Positions 16,588-29,077 of a stretch of 64,000 nucleotides of DNA are shown here, in pieces. Position 1 is the stretch's first letter; the number at the start of each line of letters is the position of its first letter. The notes under the pieces are model-generated. The model ran no database searches. It was given only the letters and a program-made list of their open reading frames with translations, and had not been told where the DNA came from. Source of the DNA: Cronobacter turicensis z3032 (GTDB taxonomy: Bacteria; Pseudomonadota; Gammaproteobacteria; Enterobacterales; Enterobacteriaceae); assembly GCA_000027065.2 (NCBI GenBank), contig FN543093.2, forward strand, positions 934,074 through 998,073, read 5' to 3'. The position numbers were made by a program, and so were the translations under genes.

Positions 16588-16656
16588 ATACGCGGCGTAT
16601 GTGAATAATCATTACACATACGCCGCGTATGTCAATTGAAATACGTCGCGTATGTG
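16588..16656. promoter_or_regulatory. Three operator copies between the RidA-like and tetR genes
   Basis: Three related near-palindromes occur: ATACGCGGCGTATGTG (16588-16603), CACATACGCCGCGTATGT (16615-16632) and ATACGTCGCGTATGTG (16641-16656). They share the core ATACG-N3/4-CGTATGTG and cover the divergent promoter region, the last one ending 13 bases before the tetR start codon. They are the likely binding sites of the adjacent TetR protein, which would repress both genes. Confidence 0.8.
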
Positions 16657-16669
16657 AAAAGGAGATCCT

Positions 16670-17257
16670 ATGGCCGCAAAACGGCGCATCGACACCATGG
16701 AAGAAAACCGCGCGAAGCTCATCGCGGCGGCGCGTAAGGCGTTTGCTGAGAAAGGGTTTGCGGCCGCTTCAATGGATGAACTCACCGCCAGCGTCGGGCT
16801 GACGCGCGGCGCGCTGTATCATAATTTCGGCGATAAAAAAGGGCTGCTCGCCGCCGTGGTCGCCCAGGTGGACGGCGAGATGGCACAGCGCGCGAAAGCG
16901 GCCGCCGCAGGCGTGGAAGACCCGTGGGAAACGCTGATCGCCGAAGGCGTCGCCTATATTCAGATGGCGCTGGATGAAGAGGTGCGGCGCATCGTGCTGC
17001 TGGATGGCCCGGCGTTTCTGGGCGATCCGGCGCAGTGGCCGAGCCAGAATAGCTGCCTTGACGCCACGCGCGAGACGGTTATCAGCATGATGGCGCGCGG
17101 GATAATCAAACCGGTGGATGCCGACGCCGCCGCGCGGCTGCTGAATGGCGCGGCGCTCAATGCCGCGCTGTGGGTGGCGGCAAGCCCGTCTCCCGAAGAA
17201 GCGCTGCCGAAAATGATCGAGGTGTTTACGCTGCTGGCGGGCGGTCTTCGGGCCTGA
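16670..17257 (+). CDS. TetR family transcriptional repressor
   Basis: A 195-residue repressor. The N-terminal helix-turn-helix is seen at residues about 12-58 (KLIAAARKAFAEKGFAAASMDELTASVGLTRGALYHNFGDKKGLLAAVV). The C-terminal ligand domain resembles the TetR_C subgroup found beside RidA/YjgF-like genes. AAGGAG precedes the ATG at 16670. It probably represses itself and the divergent RidA-like gene through the three sites between them; the inducer is unknown. A terminator follows. Confidence 0.9.
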   Translation: MAAKRRIDTMEENRAKLIAAARKAFAEKGFAAASMDELTASVGLTRGALYHNFGDKKGLLAAVVAQVDGEMAQRAKAAAAGVEDPWETLIAEGVAYIQMALDEEVRRIVLLDGPAFLGDPAQWPSQNSCLDATRETVISMMARGIIKPVDADAAARLLNGAALNAALWVAASPSPEEALPKMIEVFTLLAGGLRA

Positions 17258-17280
17258 ATTGTCGGCGTTTTCCCTGAAAG

Positions 17281-17310
17281 AAAAAGGATGGCCTGGCGCC
17301 ATCTTTTTTT
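17281..17310 (+). terminator. Terminator after tetR
   Basis: AAAAAGGATGGC, a short loop, then GCCATCTTTTTTT. It resembles the 16091-16120 hairpin closely and marks the border between GC-rich host genes and the AT-rich CBASS island. Confidence 0.8.
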
Positions 17311-17669
17311 GTCAGCTAAACCGAAAGAATGGATGCATCGTTACGGTCTACTCTTTGCCAGAAGCGGGAGTTATTCAGTCCACACAACATTAATTAGAGG
17401 GAAGCAGCTCAATGCTCAAAGCTTGATGAGTATGATTTTCAATGCATCATTAAAAATTTACAATCGCATTAATCCCGCATCATATCTGCTTTCACATGTA
17501 TGCCTTGTTCTATATCAATAGAAATGAAAACTTGTTTAATGAAAACCACAACATAGTGCGTATAACATAAAAAACAAGCACCACATGTAGTGAGTTTTGA
17601 TTTCCTGTACGGATTCCCTCCATATGGTTTACTTTGGCTTTACGTAGTACCAGAACAAGGAAAAAACAG
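17311..17669. other. AT-rich leader upstream of the CBASS-type operon
   Basis: About 360 bases with markedly low GC compared with the tetR side. A 77-codon open frame at 17288-17521 has no ribosome binding site and no protein-like composition, so I do not call it. The stretch probably holds the promoter of the CD-NTase gene and the left boundary of the island. I see no integrase, tRNA or clear direct repeat. Confidence 0.5.
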
Positions 17670-18674
17670 ATGTCTTATCAGGTTAGTACTGCTTTCAATA
17701 GCCTCATGAATAACTTTGTTAATCTAGATGCAGATGAAACACGCAACGGAAGAAGAAGCCGTGACTGGTTAGTCGATGAGCAGCTGACCAAGTTTCCAGA
17801 TAAAGATGATGAATTCCCTCTTTTAAGCACTACGCCTAAAATGTGGTTTGGTTCATTTTCCAGAAGAACAAAAATTCGTGAACTTGATGATATAGATATG
17901 ATGATTGTCATGCATGCTGAAGGCAGCACATACACTCAAAGCGGCAAAACCTTCTATATATCTCCCGGGACAAATTCCCGTTTTCAAAACTACCTGAACG
18001 AAACTGGTGAGTGGGTAAATTCACGCAGAGTCGTCAACAAATTTGTTTCATCGTTAAAATCTGTCTCTCAATACTCGAGCGCTGATAGCAAACGTCAAGG
18101 AGAGGCCGCAACTCTCAATTTGAAATCCTATTCATGGAATTTTGATATTGTTCCAGCCTTCATCACTACACCAGACAGCTATGGAAACACATTTTACCTG
18201 ATCCCAGACGGCAGCGGTAACTGGAAACAGACCGACCCGCGTATTGATAAAAACCGTGCGACTAGAGTGAACCAAAAGCATAATGGTAAGGTATTGAACG
18301 TAATTCGATTAGTTAAGTATTGGAAGCGTAAGCGCGGCGTGCCTGCAATTGGCTCATATTTACTCGAAACTATTATGCTTAACCACTATGACGACCTTAA
18401 CAAGGATTCAATGTCAGAATATCTCGCTATCGAATTTGCAGATGCTTTGCAAGCATTAGCTACTGCAATCGTCGGTTATGTTGGCGATCAAAAAAACTTC
18501 CAAGGTGATATAAACCATTTAAGTTCAGAAGAGCAGAAAAAGGTTCAAGAAATGGCATTTGAAGATGCCAATAATGCAAAAGAGGCTCTATCCATAGAGT
18601 TTACTGATCCAGAAAAATCTGGAAAAATATGGCAGAAAGTGTTAGGTAAAGATTTTCCAGTAGGAAACGCATAA
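17670..18674 (+). CDS. CBASS CD-NTase (cGAS/DncV-like nucleotidyltransferase)
   Basis: A 334-residue nucleotidyltransferase. The catalytic pattern is G61-S62 in WFGSFSRRTKI, then D74-I-D76 in ELDDIDMMIVM, and the third acidic residue D159 in SWNFDIVPAF. A helical C-terminal half with GKVLNVIRLVKYWKRKRG follows, typical of the SMODS/OAS-like fold. Such enzymes make a cyclic di- or trinucleotide signal when phage infection is sensed. The ATG at 17670 has AAGGA nine bases before it; a longer frame from 17634 has no such site. The stop overlaps the next gene's ATG by one base (TAATG), so the two are coupled. No Cap2/Cap3 ubiquitin-like or HORMA/TRIP13 genes are present, so this is a minimal two-gene (type I) layout. 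Confidence 0.85.
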   Translation: MSYQVSTAFNSLMNNFVNLDADETRNGRRSRDWLVDEQLTKFPDKDDEFPLLSTTPKMWFGSFSRRTKIRELDDIDMMIVMHAEGSTYTQSGKTFYISPGTNSRFQNYLNETGEWVNSRRVVNKFVSSLKSVSQYSSADSKRQGEAATLNLKSYSWNFDIVPAFITTPDSYGNTFYLIPDGSGNWKQTDPRIDKNRATRVNQKHNGKVLNVIRLVKYWKRKRGVPAIGSYLLETIMLNHYDDLNKDSMSEYLAIEFADALQALATAIVGYVGDQKNFQGDINHLSSEEQKKVQEMAFEDANNAKEALSIEFTDPEKSGKIWQKVLGKDFPVGNA

Positions 18675-19606
18675 TGAACGATTTCTTTGAAAAGCAAAAT
18701 GATCCTTATATGCTCAAACTTCTTGCTGGACAGCGTCAGATCTATTCTGATGTAAAATCTATACTAATGATAGGTTTTTGCGCGGGGGTGGTTGTCCCAT
18801 CAATATTCTCATTAATCTTCTTTGTAATGAGTTTTTATCCAAGTTACACGGGTTCTTGGATAAAAACACTTCTTACGATCTATGGATTAGTATTCTTCAT
18901 TATTAACCACTTTATAATGGAGCATATCAGCAATTGTAAGAAAAAAGCAGCTCGTATTCAGGAGGAGTATGATACCAGTTTGTTTAACATGGAATGGAAT
19001 GACATCGTTGCTGGTAAAAAAACACCTGTTTCTGAAAATATAGAGTTTGCCCAGAAATATTTAGCTACTGAAGGTGATTGTCACCTCCGTAACTGGTACC
19101 TTAATTCTCCCCTGAGCGTTTCTGCTCCCTTAATGGTAATGCTCTGTCAAAGTAAGAACATGGGATGGGATGCAGGTTTGAAAAAGAAAACCTCAACATT
19201 ACTGAGTGTTATTCTAGCGCTGAACATAATTATGTTTGCTATAACTTTTATTTTCACCAATCCGACATATCTACAATTTATTGCATTTGTGGCAATATTG
19301 CTTCCGACTTACCAATTTTATTATAGGTACGTTAGTGAGAATAAGAAATCTGTCGCCCGCGCAGACGAGCTTCGTATACTTGTTGAGAATACGCTAAGGC
19401 AAGTAGTAAAAGATCAAGCCTACGACAAAAAAGAGCTAGAAAAGCACTCGCGTTTAGTTCAGGACCAAATTTTTAACTACAGGGCGACAGGGAATCCGGT
19501 GCCTGATTTTATGCATAAATTAAATCGGACTAAAGACGAAGAACGATATGATCGGATATTCGAAGAATATGCTTCACAATTAGAAGATATTGCAACACCA
19601 TCGTAG
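18674..19606 (+). CDS. S-4TM (SMODS-associating four-TM) effector
   Basis: A 310-residue membrane protein. Four hydrophobic segments are visible: about 31-53 (ILMIGFCAGVVVPSIFSLIF), 61-82 (IKTLLTIYGLVFFIINHFI), 174-195 (TLLSVILALNIIMFAITFIF) and 200-218 (YLQFIAFVAILLPTYQFYY). A cytosolic region of about 90 residues separates the two pairs, and a charged helical C-terminal tail of about 90 residues follows. This layout and its coupling to a CD-NTase fit the S-4TM domain described for nucleotide-signalling defence operons. The expected role is membrane disruption or depolarisation on binding the cyclic nucleotide, killing the infected cell; this is not shown by sequence. Confidence 0.8.
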   Translation: MNDFFEKQNDPYMLKLLAGQRQIYSDVKSILMIGFCAGVVVPSIFSLIFFVMSFYPSYTGSWIKTLLTIYGLVFFIINHFIMEHISNCKKKAARIQEEYDTSLFNMEWNDIVAGKKTPVSENIEFAQKYLATEGDCHLRNWYLNSPLSVSAPLMVMLCQSKNMGWDAGLKKKTSTLLSVILALNIIMFAITFIFTNPTYLQFIAFVAILLPTYQFYYRYVSENKKSVARADELRILVENTLRQVVKDQAYDKKELEKHSRLVQDQIFNYRATGNPVPDFMHKLNRTKDEERYDRIFEEYASQLEDIATPS

Positions 19607-20014
19607 TAGTTCCTTTACCAATTATTTATTTTTTAGATGGTTATAATGTGTAGGAACATTGTTTTGAAAACTCTCACCAGAAGAGTGCTAGTTTAGGACT
19701 GAAAACCTTGAAAGCTCAAAAGTACGGGGAATGACAATCGGTGTGCTTACACTTCCCGTTGATTAACTCACCATAATTTGAAACATACTTAATCAGGGGC
19801 GAGAGTGACCATGGACGTCCGCTCCTCGACCTACCAAACCTCTATACACACGATTCTCCCTCAAACAAATCGGTTTCAGTTTCATCATTAACGTGCAGGT
19901 TAAAAAGCCCCTCTTTTTGCGTTCTGCGCATCCCGGTCCAGACTGAAAGCTGGGCCGCGCCGCCCTTCGGGCCTGAAGCGGCGCGGCAATCTGCTGATAA
20001 AAAGAGGGGCCGCT
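19607..20014. other. Intergenic junction between the CBASS-type operon and GC-rich host DNA
   Basis: About 400 bases with no gene. The first half is AT-rich like the island. From about 19890 the GC rises, and a long hairpin (arms 19954-19963 and 19978-19987, GCCGCGCCGC / GCGGCGCGGC, with inner CCCTTCGGG) lies just before the ribosome binding site of the SDR gene. The junction of composition near 19850-19900 is the likely right edge of the acquired segment. Confidence 0.5.
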
Positions 20015-20932
20015 ATGTCTGAAGAACGAATGATCAACACCACTATCGTTATCACCGGGGCGTCGAGCGGTTTTGGCCGCGGGGCTGCGCTGGCGCTCGC
20101 TAAACGCGGCGCGAACGTCGTGCTGGCGGCGCGTCGGGGCGAGGCACTGGAGGCGCTGGCACAGGAGATTAACGCTGACAACGGCCACGCGCTTGCGGTG
20201 GAAACGGACGTCAGCCAGCCGGATCAGGTGGAGCGCCTGGCGCAGGCGGCGATCGCGCGCTTCGGGCCGATTAACGTCTGGATCAATAACGTTGGCATCG
20301 GGGCGCTCGGCTGGTTCTGGGAGATCCCGGTAGCCGACCATGAGCGGCTGGTGGATGTGAACCTGAAAGGCGTGATTTACGGCGCGCACGTGGCGATGAA
20401 ACATTTTATCGCCCAGGGCTTCGGCGTGCTGATCAATACCGGCTCGGTGGACAGCGAAGTGCCGCTGGCGTTTCAGTCGAGTTACGCCGCCACCAAAGCC
20501 GCCGTGCTGAGCCTCGGGCGCACCATTAACGAGGAGCTGCGGCTTAACGATTACCACGACATCAAAGTAGCGACCATCATGCCGTGGGCGGTGGATACGC
20601 CGTGGTGGACGCATGCCGCCAACTATACCGGCCACGCGCCGCGCATGGCCGCGATGGATTCGCCGGAAAAAGTCATCGAGGCGATGGTGAAAGCCTGCTT
20701 CAAACCGCAAGAGGAGATCCCGGTGGGCTGGAAGGCGCGCTCGTCGAATTTATCGCACCATCTGTTCCCGGATATGACGGAAAAACTCTCCGCTAACGTG
20801 ATTAACCGCTCGGTGGAAAAAGCGCAGCCGCTGGCCCCGACGACCGGCGCTATCTATACGCCGATGGCGGACACCACCACCATTGACGGCGGCATTCGCG
20901 CGCGAATGAAGCAGGAAGATAAAGCGCGCTGA
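20015..20932 (+). CDS. Short-chain dehydrogenase/reductase (SDR)
   Basis: A 305-residue classical SDR. The cofactor motif GASSGFGRG (TGxxxGxG type) is at about residues 15-23, the NNxG motif appears as INNVGIG, and the catalytic Tyr and Lys lie in YAATK. The C-terminal extension of about 60 residues beyond the core is longer than usual. The substrate cannot be predicted. AGAGG precedes the ATG at 20015. It is convergent with lacI with only three bases between the stops. Confidence 0.85.
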   Translation: MSEERMINTTIVITGASSGFGRGAALALAKRGANVVLAARRGEALEALAQEINADNGHALAVETDVSQPDQVERLAQAAIARFGPINVWINNVGIGALGWFWEIPVADHERLVDVNLKGVIYGAHVAMKHFIAQGFGVLINTGSVDSEVPLAFQSSYAATKAAVLSLGRTINEELRLNDYHDIKVATIMPWAVDTPWWTHAANYTGHAPRMAAMDSPEKVIEAMVKACFKPQEEIPVGWKARSSNLSHHLFPDMTEKLSANVINRSVEKAQPLAPTTGAIYTPMADTTTIDGGIRARMKQEDKAR

Positions 20933-20935
20933 GGC

Positions 20936-22012
20936 TCAGCACTCGCGCAGGGCTTTCACCAGGCGCGCCATTTCATCGAGCAGCCGTTCGCGAGAGGCGT
21001 TGCGGTCGCCCCGCGGCGCGGTGGAGCGGCGCTCGATAAAGCGGGTCGGCAGCAGGGTAGAGCCACTCTCGCCGTGGCCCGTGAGGCGCGCCACCATGCG
21101 GCTCACCGCCTCTGCGCCGAGCCGGTTGAAATCCTGCTCGACGGTGGTAAGCGGCGGAATGAAATAGGCGCTGTCCGGCGTGTCGTCATAGCCAATCACC
21201 GAGACATCCTGCGGCACGCGCAGGCCCAGCTCATCCAGCGCGCTCATGGCGCCGAACGCCATCTGATCGTTCGCCACCACCAGCGCCGTGATATCGCGCC
21301 GGGTGCGGAACAGGCTCAGCGTCTGCCGCCAGGCGTCTTTCGAACTCCAGTCGCCGTGTAAGACCGCGCAGGGGGCCAGCCCGTGCGCGCTCAGCACGTC
21401 CTGCCAGCAGGCGAGACGCATGCCGGACGCCACCGAGTGTTCGGGCCCCGCGAGCAGCGCGATGCGCTGATGCCCGCCGCTCAGCAGAAACTCCACGCTC
21501 TGGCGCGAGCCGTCGCGCGGGTCAAAGCTCACGTGAAAGACGTCGCTGTCGGCGGGCACGTCGAGAAACAGGCACAGCAGATCGCTGTTGTCGTTAACGA
21601 GGCTTGCGGCCGCCTCCGCCCCGAGCGGCAGGTTGATAATGACGCCATCCACTTTTTGCGCGCGCATTTCATTGAGGGAGCGTTGTAGCTCCTCCAGCGC
21701 GCCGGTTTCCAGTGTGGCGATCACCACGCTGTAGTCCGCCCGCGCGGCGTGGCTTTTGATGGCGGCGGCAATCTGCGAGGGCGCATGCAGCGCCAGAGAT
21801 ACGGTGATAAACCCGAGCGTGCGGGTGGCTTTCCCCGCCAGCAGCTGCGCGCTGCGGTTTGGCACAAACTGCAAGGCGTCCATCGCGTCCAGCACCCGCT
21901 GGCGCGTCGCGGGCGAGACCATCTCCGGCTTATTAAGCACGCGCGACACCGTCTGGTGCGACACCCCGGCTTTCTGCGCCACGTCATCCAGCGTGCTGAG
22001 TCGTTTTTTCAT
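20936..22012 (-). CDS. lacI: Lactose operon repressor LacI
   Basis: A 358-residue LacI-family repressor. The N-terminal helix-turn-helix reads TLDDVAQKAGVSHQTVSRVLN, followed by the hinge helix (RSAQLLAG) and a periplasmic-binding-type sugar domain with an LVVANDQMAFGAMSALDELGLRVP motif. Two in-frame ATGs occur, at 22018 and 22012; the second is preferred because AGAGGA lies six bases before it. It is divergent from lacZ across about 245 bases that hold two operator copies and CRP-like sites. It is lac-specific by position; sequence alone would only say LacI/GalR family. Confidence 0.85.
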   Translation of the reverse strand: MKKRLSTLDDVAQKAGVSHQTVSRVLNKPEMVSPATRQRVLDAMDALQFVPNRSAQLLAGKATRTLGFITVSLALHAPSQIAAAIKSHAARADYSVVIATLETGALEELQRSLNEMRAQKVDGVIINLPLGAEAAASLVNDNSDLLCLFLDVPADSDVFHVSFDPRDGSRQSVEFLLSGGHQRIALLAGPEHSVASGMRLACWQDVLSAHGLAPCAVLHGDWSSKDAWRQTLSLFRTRRDITALVVANDQMAFGAMSALDELGLRVPQDVSVIGYDDTPDSAYFIPPLTTVEQDFNRLGAEAVSRMVARLTGHGESGSTLLPTRFIERRSTAPRGDRNASRERLLDEMARLVKALREC

Positions 22013-22083
22013 CGCCATTCCTCTGCCTCTTGTCGCCGCAATGATCGGTGATGGCGCACGATAAAGTCAATTTATGGCGCGTA

Positions 22084-22100
22084 ATGTCATGCGCTAACAT
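22084..22100. promoter_or_regulatory. Lac operator copy, distal (lacI side)
   Basis: ATGTCATGCGCTAACAT. It is the inverted copy, 16 of 17 bases, of the site at 22219-22235. The two sites lie about 135 bases apart centre to centre, a spacing that would permit DNA looping by a tetrameric repressor. Confidence 0.7.
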
Positions 22101-22106
22101 CATGGC

Positions 22107-22122
22107 TGTGACGCAGATCGCA
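22107..22122. promoter_or_regulatory. CRP-like site
   Basis: TGTGACGCAGATCGCA matches TGTGA-N6-TCACA with one change. It lies seven bases from the distal operator, nearer to the lacI side. Confidence 0.6.
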
Positions 22123-22147
22123 ATTCACGATCCTGCGTGCGTCGCGA

Positions 22148-22164
22148 TGTGATCCAGGATCGCA
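22148..22164. promoter_or_regulatory. Second CRP-like palindrome
   Basis: TGTGATCCAGGATCGCA has seven of eight arm positions paired, but with a 17-base span instead of 16. It lies about 70 bases before the start-proximal operator, where class I CRP activation of lacZ would be expected. The extra base makes CRP binding less certain. Confidence 0.45.
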
Positions 22165-22218
22165 TTATGCAACGCCGCCATTCGCGATCTGTCCGGTTTC
22201 CCGCCATGCTGATTCTTT

Positions 22219-25390
<3,172 letters not shown>

Positions 25391-25458
25391 CAGGGCGCGA
25401 CCGCCGGGGCGCGCCCCGGCGTTAACAACAAAAACAACCTCCACACAGAAGGTGAAAG

Positions 25459-26724
25459 ATGAATAAGCCTGCCCTGACCCCGGTTGAAAAACAGAACTTC
25501 ATATTCTTTTTGCTGTTCTTCTTTTTCTACTACTTCATTATGTCGGCCTACTTTCCGTTCTTCCCGGTGTGGCTGGCGGATGTCGCGCATCTCAGTAAAA
25601 CGGATACCGGGATTGTGTTCTCGTGTATCTCGCTGTTCGCGATTATCTTCCAGCCGGTGTTTGGCCTGGTCTCCGACAAGCTCGGGCTGCGCAAACATCT
25701 GCTATGGACGATAACCGGTCTGCTGGTACTGTTCGCGCCGTTCTTTATCTTTGTGCTCAAGCCGCTGCTGGCCTTTAACATCTGGGTCGGGGCGCTGGTC
25801 GGCGGCTGCTATCTGGGGATTGTCTTCTCAAGCGGCTCCGGCGCGGTGGAGGCGTACATTGAGCGCGTCAGCCGCGCCAATAACTTTGAATATGGCAAAG
25901 TGCGCGTCTCCGGCTGCGTGGGCTGGGCGCTGTGCGCCTCGATGACCGGCATGCTGTTTGGCGTGAACCCCAATATTATCTTCTGGGTGGCGTCGGCGTG
26001 CGCGCTGATCCTGGCGGGCGTCCTGTGGTTCTCGCGTCCGGCGGGGGAGAGCGGCAACCTGATCTCCGGCACGAAGGAGACCAGCCAGGCGTTCTCGATG
26101 AAGCTCGTCAGCGAGCTGTTCAGAATGCGCAGCTTCTGGGCATTTATCATCTACGTGGTGGGCGTGGCGAGCGTGTATGACGTCTTTGACCAGCAGTTCG
26201 CCAACTTCTTTAAAGGCTTTTTCTCAAGCCCCGAGCGCGGCACCCAGATTTTCGGCTTCGTCACCACTGGCGGGGAGCTGCTCAACGCCACCGTGATGTT
26301 CTTCACGCCGTTTATCATCAACCGCATCGGCAGCAAAAATGCGCTGCTTATCGCGGGCGCGATCATGTCGGTGCGCATTATCGGCTCGTCGTTCGCTACC
26401 GCCGACTGGCAGGTGATCATCCTCAAAACGCTGCATATGTTTGAGCTGCCGTTCCTGCTGGTGGGCACGTTTAAATACATTTCCGCGGTCTTTGATCCGC
26501 GCCTTTCCGCCACGCTGTTTCTGGTGGGCTTTAACCTCTCCAAACAGCTCTCAGGCGTGGTGCTCTCCACCTGGGCGGGCCGGATGTATGACACCGTAGG
26601 CTTCCAGCAGACCTATCTGGTGCTTGGGCTTATCACGCTTGGCTTTACCGTGATTTCCTTCTTCACGCTGCAGGGCCGCCCGCGCCCGGCGCTTGAAAAA
26701 TCCCCCGATTCTTCACTGGCCTGA
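25459..26724 (+). CDS. lacY: Lactose permease LacY
   Basis: A 421-residue, 12-segment major facilitator symporter for lactose and protons. The N-terminus resembles E. coli LacY strongly ([26 protein letters not shown]), and the [15 protein letters not shown] cytoplasmic loop and the [10 protein letters not shown] segment, with the Glu and Arg of the sugar site, are recognisable. AGAAGG precedes the ATG. It is the last gene of the operon: no lacA acetyltransferase follows, and a hairpin at 26741-26759 closes the unit. Confidence 0.93.
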   Translation: MNKPALTPVEKQNFIFFLLFFFFYYFIMSAYFPFFPVWLADVAHLSKTDTGIVFSCISLFAIIFQPVFGLVSDKLGLRKHLLWTITGLLVLFAPFFIFVLKPLLAFNIWVGALVGGCYLGIVFSSGSGAVEAYIERVSRANNFEYGKVRVSGCVGWALCASMTGMLFGVNPNIIFWVASACALILAGVLWFSRPAGESGNLISGTKETSQAFSMKLVSELFRMRSFWAFIIYVVGVASVYDVFDQQFANFFKGFFSSPERGTQIFGFVTTGGELLNATVMFFTPFIINRIGSKNALLIAGAIMSVRIIGSSFATADWQVIILKTLHMFELPFLLVGTFKYISAVFDPRLSATLFLVGFNLSKQLSGVVLSTWAGRMYDTVGFQQTYLVLGLITLGFTVISFFTLQGRPRPALEKSPDSSLA

Positions 26725-26740
26725 CGGCGACACCGTTCAC

Positions 26741-26759
26741 GGGGGAGCGCGTCTCCCCC
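26741..26759 (+). terminator. Hairpin after lacY
   Basis: GGGGGAG / CTCCCCC with a five-base loop follows the lacY stop by about 15 bases. The T-run after it is poor, so it may be a processing hairpin or a weak terminator. Confidence 0.5.
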
Positions 26760-26935
26760 ATATTCCGCCTGATGAATAAATTGCATGGCATTGATGCGAC
26801 AAATCTGTCCATTTAAGGAAGAGTGACGGGCCGCTTTCTTATACACTATGTGCCGCTATGGTAATCCGCCCGTTCCGACGCGGCCTCCAGAAAGCCAATG
26901 GTGAGGCTTCTGCCGCGCAAAAAAGAGTGAGACAG

Positions 26936-28636
26936 ATGGAAATCAAACACAAAAAAAACCGTTCGCTTTACATTCCCTACGCCGGCCCCGTTCTGCTGGA
27001 GTTCCCGCTGCTGAATAAAGGCAGCGCCTTCAGTATGGAGGAGCGCAGCAACTTCAACCTGCTGGGGCTGTTGCCGGAAGTGGTGGAAACCATTGAGGAG
27101 CAGGCGGAGCGCGCATGGCGACAGTTTGAAGATTTCAAAACGGATATTGATAAACACATTTATCTGCGCAACATCCAGGACACCAACGAAACCCTGTTCT
27201 ATCGCCTGCTGGAAAACCATCTTGAAGTGATGATGCCCATCATCTACACCCCGACGGTGGGCTCGGCCTGCGAACGGTTTTCCGAGATCTACCGCCGCGC
27301 CCGCGGAGTGTTCATCTCCTGGCCGAACCGCCACAACATGGATGACATCCTGCAGAACGTGCCTATCCATAACATCAAAGTGATCGTGGTGACCGACGGC
27401 GAGCGTATTCTCGGCCTCGGCGACCAGGGCATCGGCGGCATGGGCATTCCTATCGGCAAGCTGTCGCTCTACACCGCCTGCGGCGGTATCAGCCCGGCGT
27501 ATACGCTGCCTATTGTGCTCGATGCCGGCACCAACAACCAGCAACTGCTGAACGACCCGCTCTACATGGGCTGGCGTCACCCGCGCATCACCGACGACGA
27601 GTACTACGCGTTCGTCGATGACTTCATCCAGGCGGTAAAACAGCGCTGGCCGAACGTGCTGTTGCAGTTTGAAGATTTCGCGCAGAAAAACGCGATGCCG
27701 TTGCTTGAGCGTTATCGCGACGAGATCTGCTGCTTTAACGATGATATTCAGGGCACCGCGGCGGTGACGCTCGGCACGCTGATTGCCGCGAGCCGCGCGG
27801 CGGGCAGCCAGCTCAGCGAGCAGAAAATCGTCTTCCTGGGCGCAGGCTCCGCCGGGTGCGGCATCGCCGAGCAGATCATCGCCTGGATGCGCACCGAAGG
27901 CGGCTTAAGCGACGAGCAGGCGCGCGCCCGCGTCTATATGGTCGACCGTTTCGGCCTGCTGACCGACAACATGCCGAACCTGCTGTCGTTCCAGTCGAAG
28001 CTGGTGCAAAAACGCGACAGCCTTCAGGGCTGGGATACGCAGAGCGATTCGATCTCACTGCTGGATGTGGTACGCAACGCCAAACCGGACATTCTCATCG
28101 GGGTGTCCGGCCAGACTGGCCTTTTCACCGAAGAGATCATCCGCGAGATGCACAAGCACTGCGCGCGCCCGATTGTCATGCCGCTCTCTAACCCGACCTC
28201 GCGCGTTGAGGCGACGCCGCACGACATCCTGAACTGGACCGACGGCGCGGCGCTGGTGGCGACGGGCAGCCCGTTCCAGCCGGTGACGGTGAAAGAGAAA
28301 ACCTACCCGATTGCGCAGTGTAACAACGCCTATATCTTCCCTGGCATCGGGCTTGGGATTATTTCGTCCGGCGCGCTGCGCGTAACCGATGAAATGATGA
28401 TGGCGGCGAGTGAAGCGCTGGCCTCGCATTCGCCGCTGGTCAATACCGGCAGCGGGCTGGTGCTGCCGCCGCTGACTGACATTCAGGCGGTGTCGAAGGA
28501 TATCGCGTTTGCGGTAGGCAAAATGGCGCAGCAGCAGGGTGTGGCGGTGAAAACCTCCGCCGAGGCGCTGTTACAGGCCATTGAAGATAACTTCTGGCTG
28601 CCGGAATACCGCAGCTACCGCCGCACCTCTATCTGA
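26936..28636 (+). CDS. maeA: NAD-dependent malic enzyme MaeA (SfcA)
   Basis: A 566-residue enzyme, matching E. coli MaeA (565) in length and nearly throughout. It decarboxylates malate to pyruvate with NAD reduction. Motifs seen are [20 protein letters not shown] at the N-terminus, YTPTVG, the nucleotide motif [15 protein letters not shown], the metal-ligand region [13 protein letters not shown] and FNDDIQGT, and the Rossmann motif [13 protein letters not shown]. The start [10 protein letters not shown] at 26936 aligns with the E. coli start and follows GAGTGAG; upstream in-frame codons are not conserved. It is a single gene with a strong hairpin behind it. Confidence 0.97.
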   Translation: MEIKHKKNRSLYIPYAGPVLLEFPLLNKGSAFSMEERSNFNLLGLLPEVVETIEEQAERAWRQFEDFKTDIDKHIYLRNIQDTNETLFYRLLENHLEVMMPIIYTPTVGSACERFSEIYRRARGVFISWPNRHNMDDILQNVPIHNIKVIVVTDGERILGLGDQGIGGMGIPIGKLSLYTACGGISPAYTLPIVLDAGTNNQQLLNDPLYMGWRHPRITDDEYYAFVDDFIQAVKQRWPNVLLQFEDFAQKNAMPLLERYRDEICCFNDDIQGTAAVTLGTLIAASRAAGSQLSEQKIVFLGAGSAGCGIAEQIIAWMRTEGGLSDEQARARVYMVDRFGLLTDNMPNLLSFQSKLVQKRDSLQGWDTQSDSISLLDVVRNAKPDILIGVSGQTGLFTEEIIREMHKHCARPIVMPLSNPTSRVEATPHDILNWTDGAALVATGSPFQPVTVKEKTYPIAQCNNAYIFPGIGLGIISSGALRVTDEMMMAASEALASHSPLVNTGSGLVLPPLTDIQAVSKDIAFAVGKMAQQQGVAVKTSAEALLQAIEDNFWLPEYRSYRRTSI

Positions 28637-28645
28637 TGCGGCTTT

Positions 28646-28669
28646 ACGCTGGCGCGCCTGCGCCAGCGT
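28646..28669 (+). terminator. Hairpin after maeA
   Basis: A perfect ten-base stem ACGCTGGCGC / GCGCCAGCGT with the loop GCCT lies ten bases after the maeA stop. It is followed by CTCTTCCC rather than a clean T-run. Confidence 0.65.
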
Positions 28670-28687
28670 CTCTTCCCGCCGTTTGTT

Positions 28688-28945
28688 TTAGCCGCCCCAG
28701 CGCGCCCACAGCGTTCTGCCCGCCACGGTCGTTATCAGCGAACAGATAACCGACACCACCGCCAGCTCAATAAAATAGGCGTTAAAATCATCAAGGAAAG
28801 GCACCACGTTCACCATGGCAGCGACGTCGCGTAGCTCGCGGGTGTGCAGCAGCGCGAACAGCATATGCGGGATATTCAGGAAGAAAAAAATAAACAGCAG
28901 ACAAAAGATAATGGATTCAATGGTGTTGGCAGGGGTGACTCTCAT
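28688..28945 (-). CDS. Small inner-membrane protein of unknown function
   Basis: An 85-residue protein with two hydrophobic segments: residues 10-32 (IESIIFCLLFIFFFLNIPHMLFAL) and about 55-76 (AYFIELAVVSVICSLITTV), joined by a short loop. It ends WARWGG. The composition and codon use are host-like. I do not recognise a family. It is a separate leftward unit between maeA and the iol genes, 132 bases from the iolI-like gene. Confidence 0.65.
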   Translation of the reverse strand: MRVTPANTIESIIFCLLFIFFFLNIPHMLFALLHTRELRDVAAMVNVVPFLDDFNAYFIELAVVSVICSLITTVAGRTLWARWGG

Positions 28946-29077
28946 TGACGCGCCCGGTTCTCAATAAAGGACAACCCCGACGACGCCTGTCGCCGCGGGG
29001 TCTGGCCTCGCATCATACCTGAAACCGCGCCCCGACCACAGGTGATTTTATCGCCGGTTTTCGGCCGCGCTGAGCCC

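Noticed and set aside
17288..17521. 77-codon plus-strand frame before the CBASS-type operon
   Set aside because: It starts in the tetR terminator, has no ribosome binding site and no protein-like pattern.
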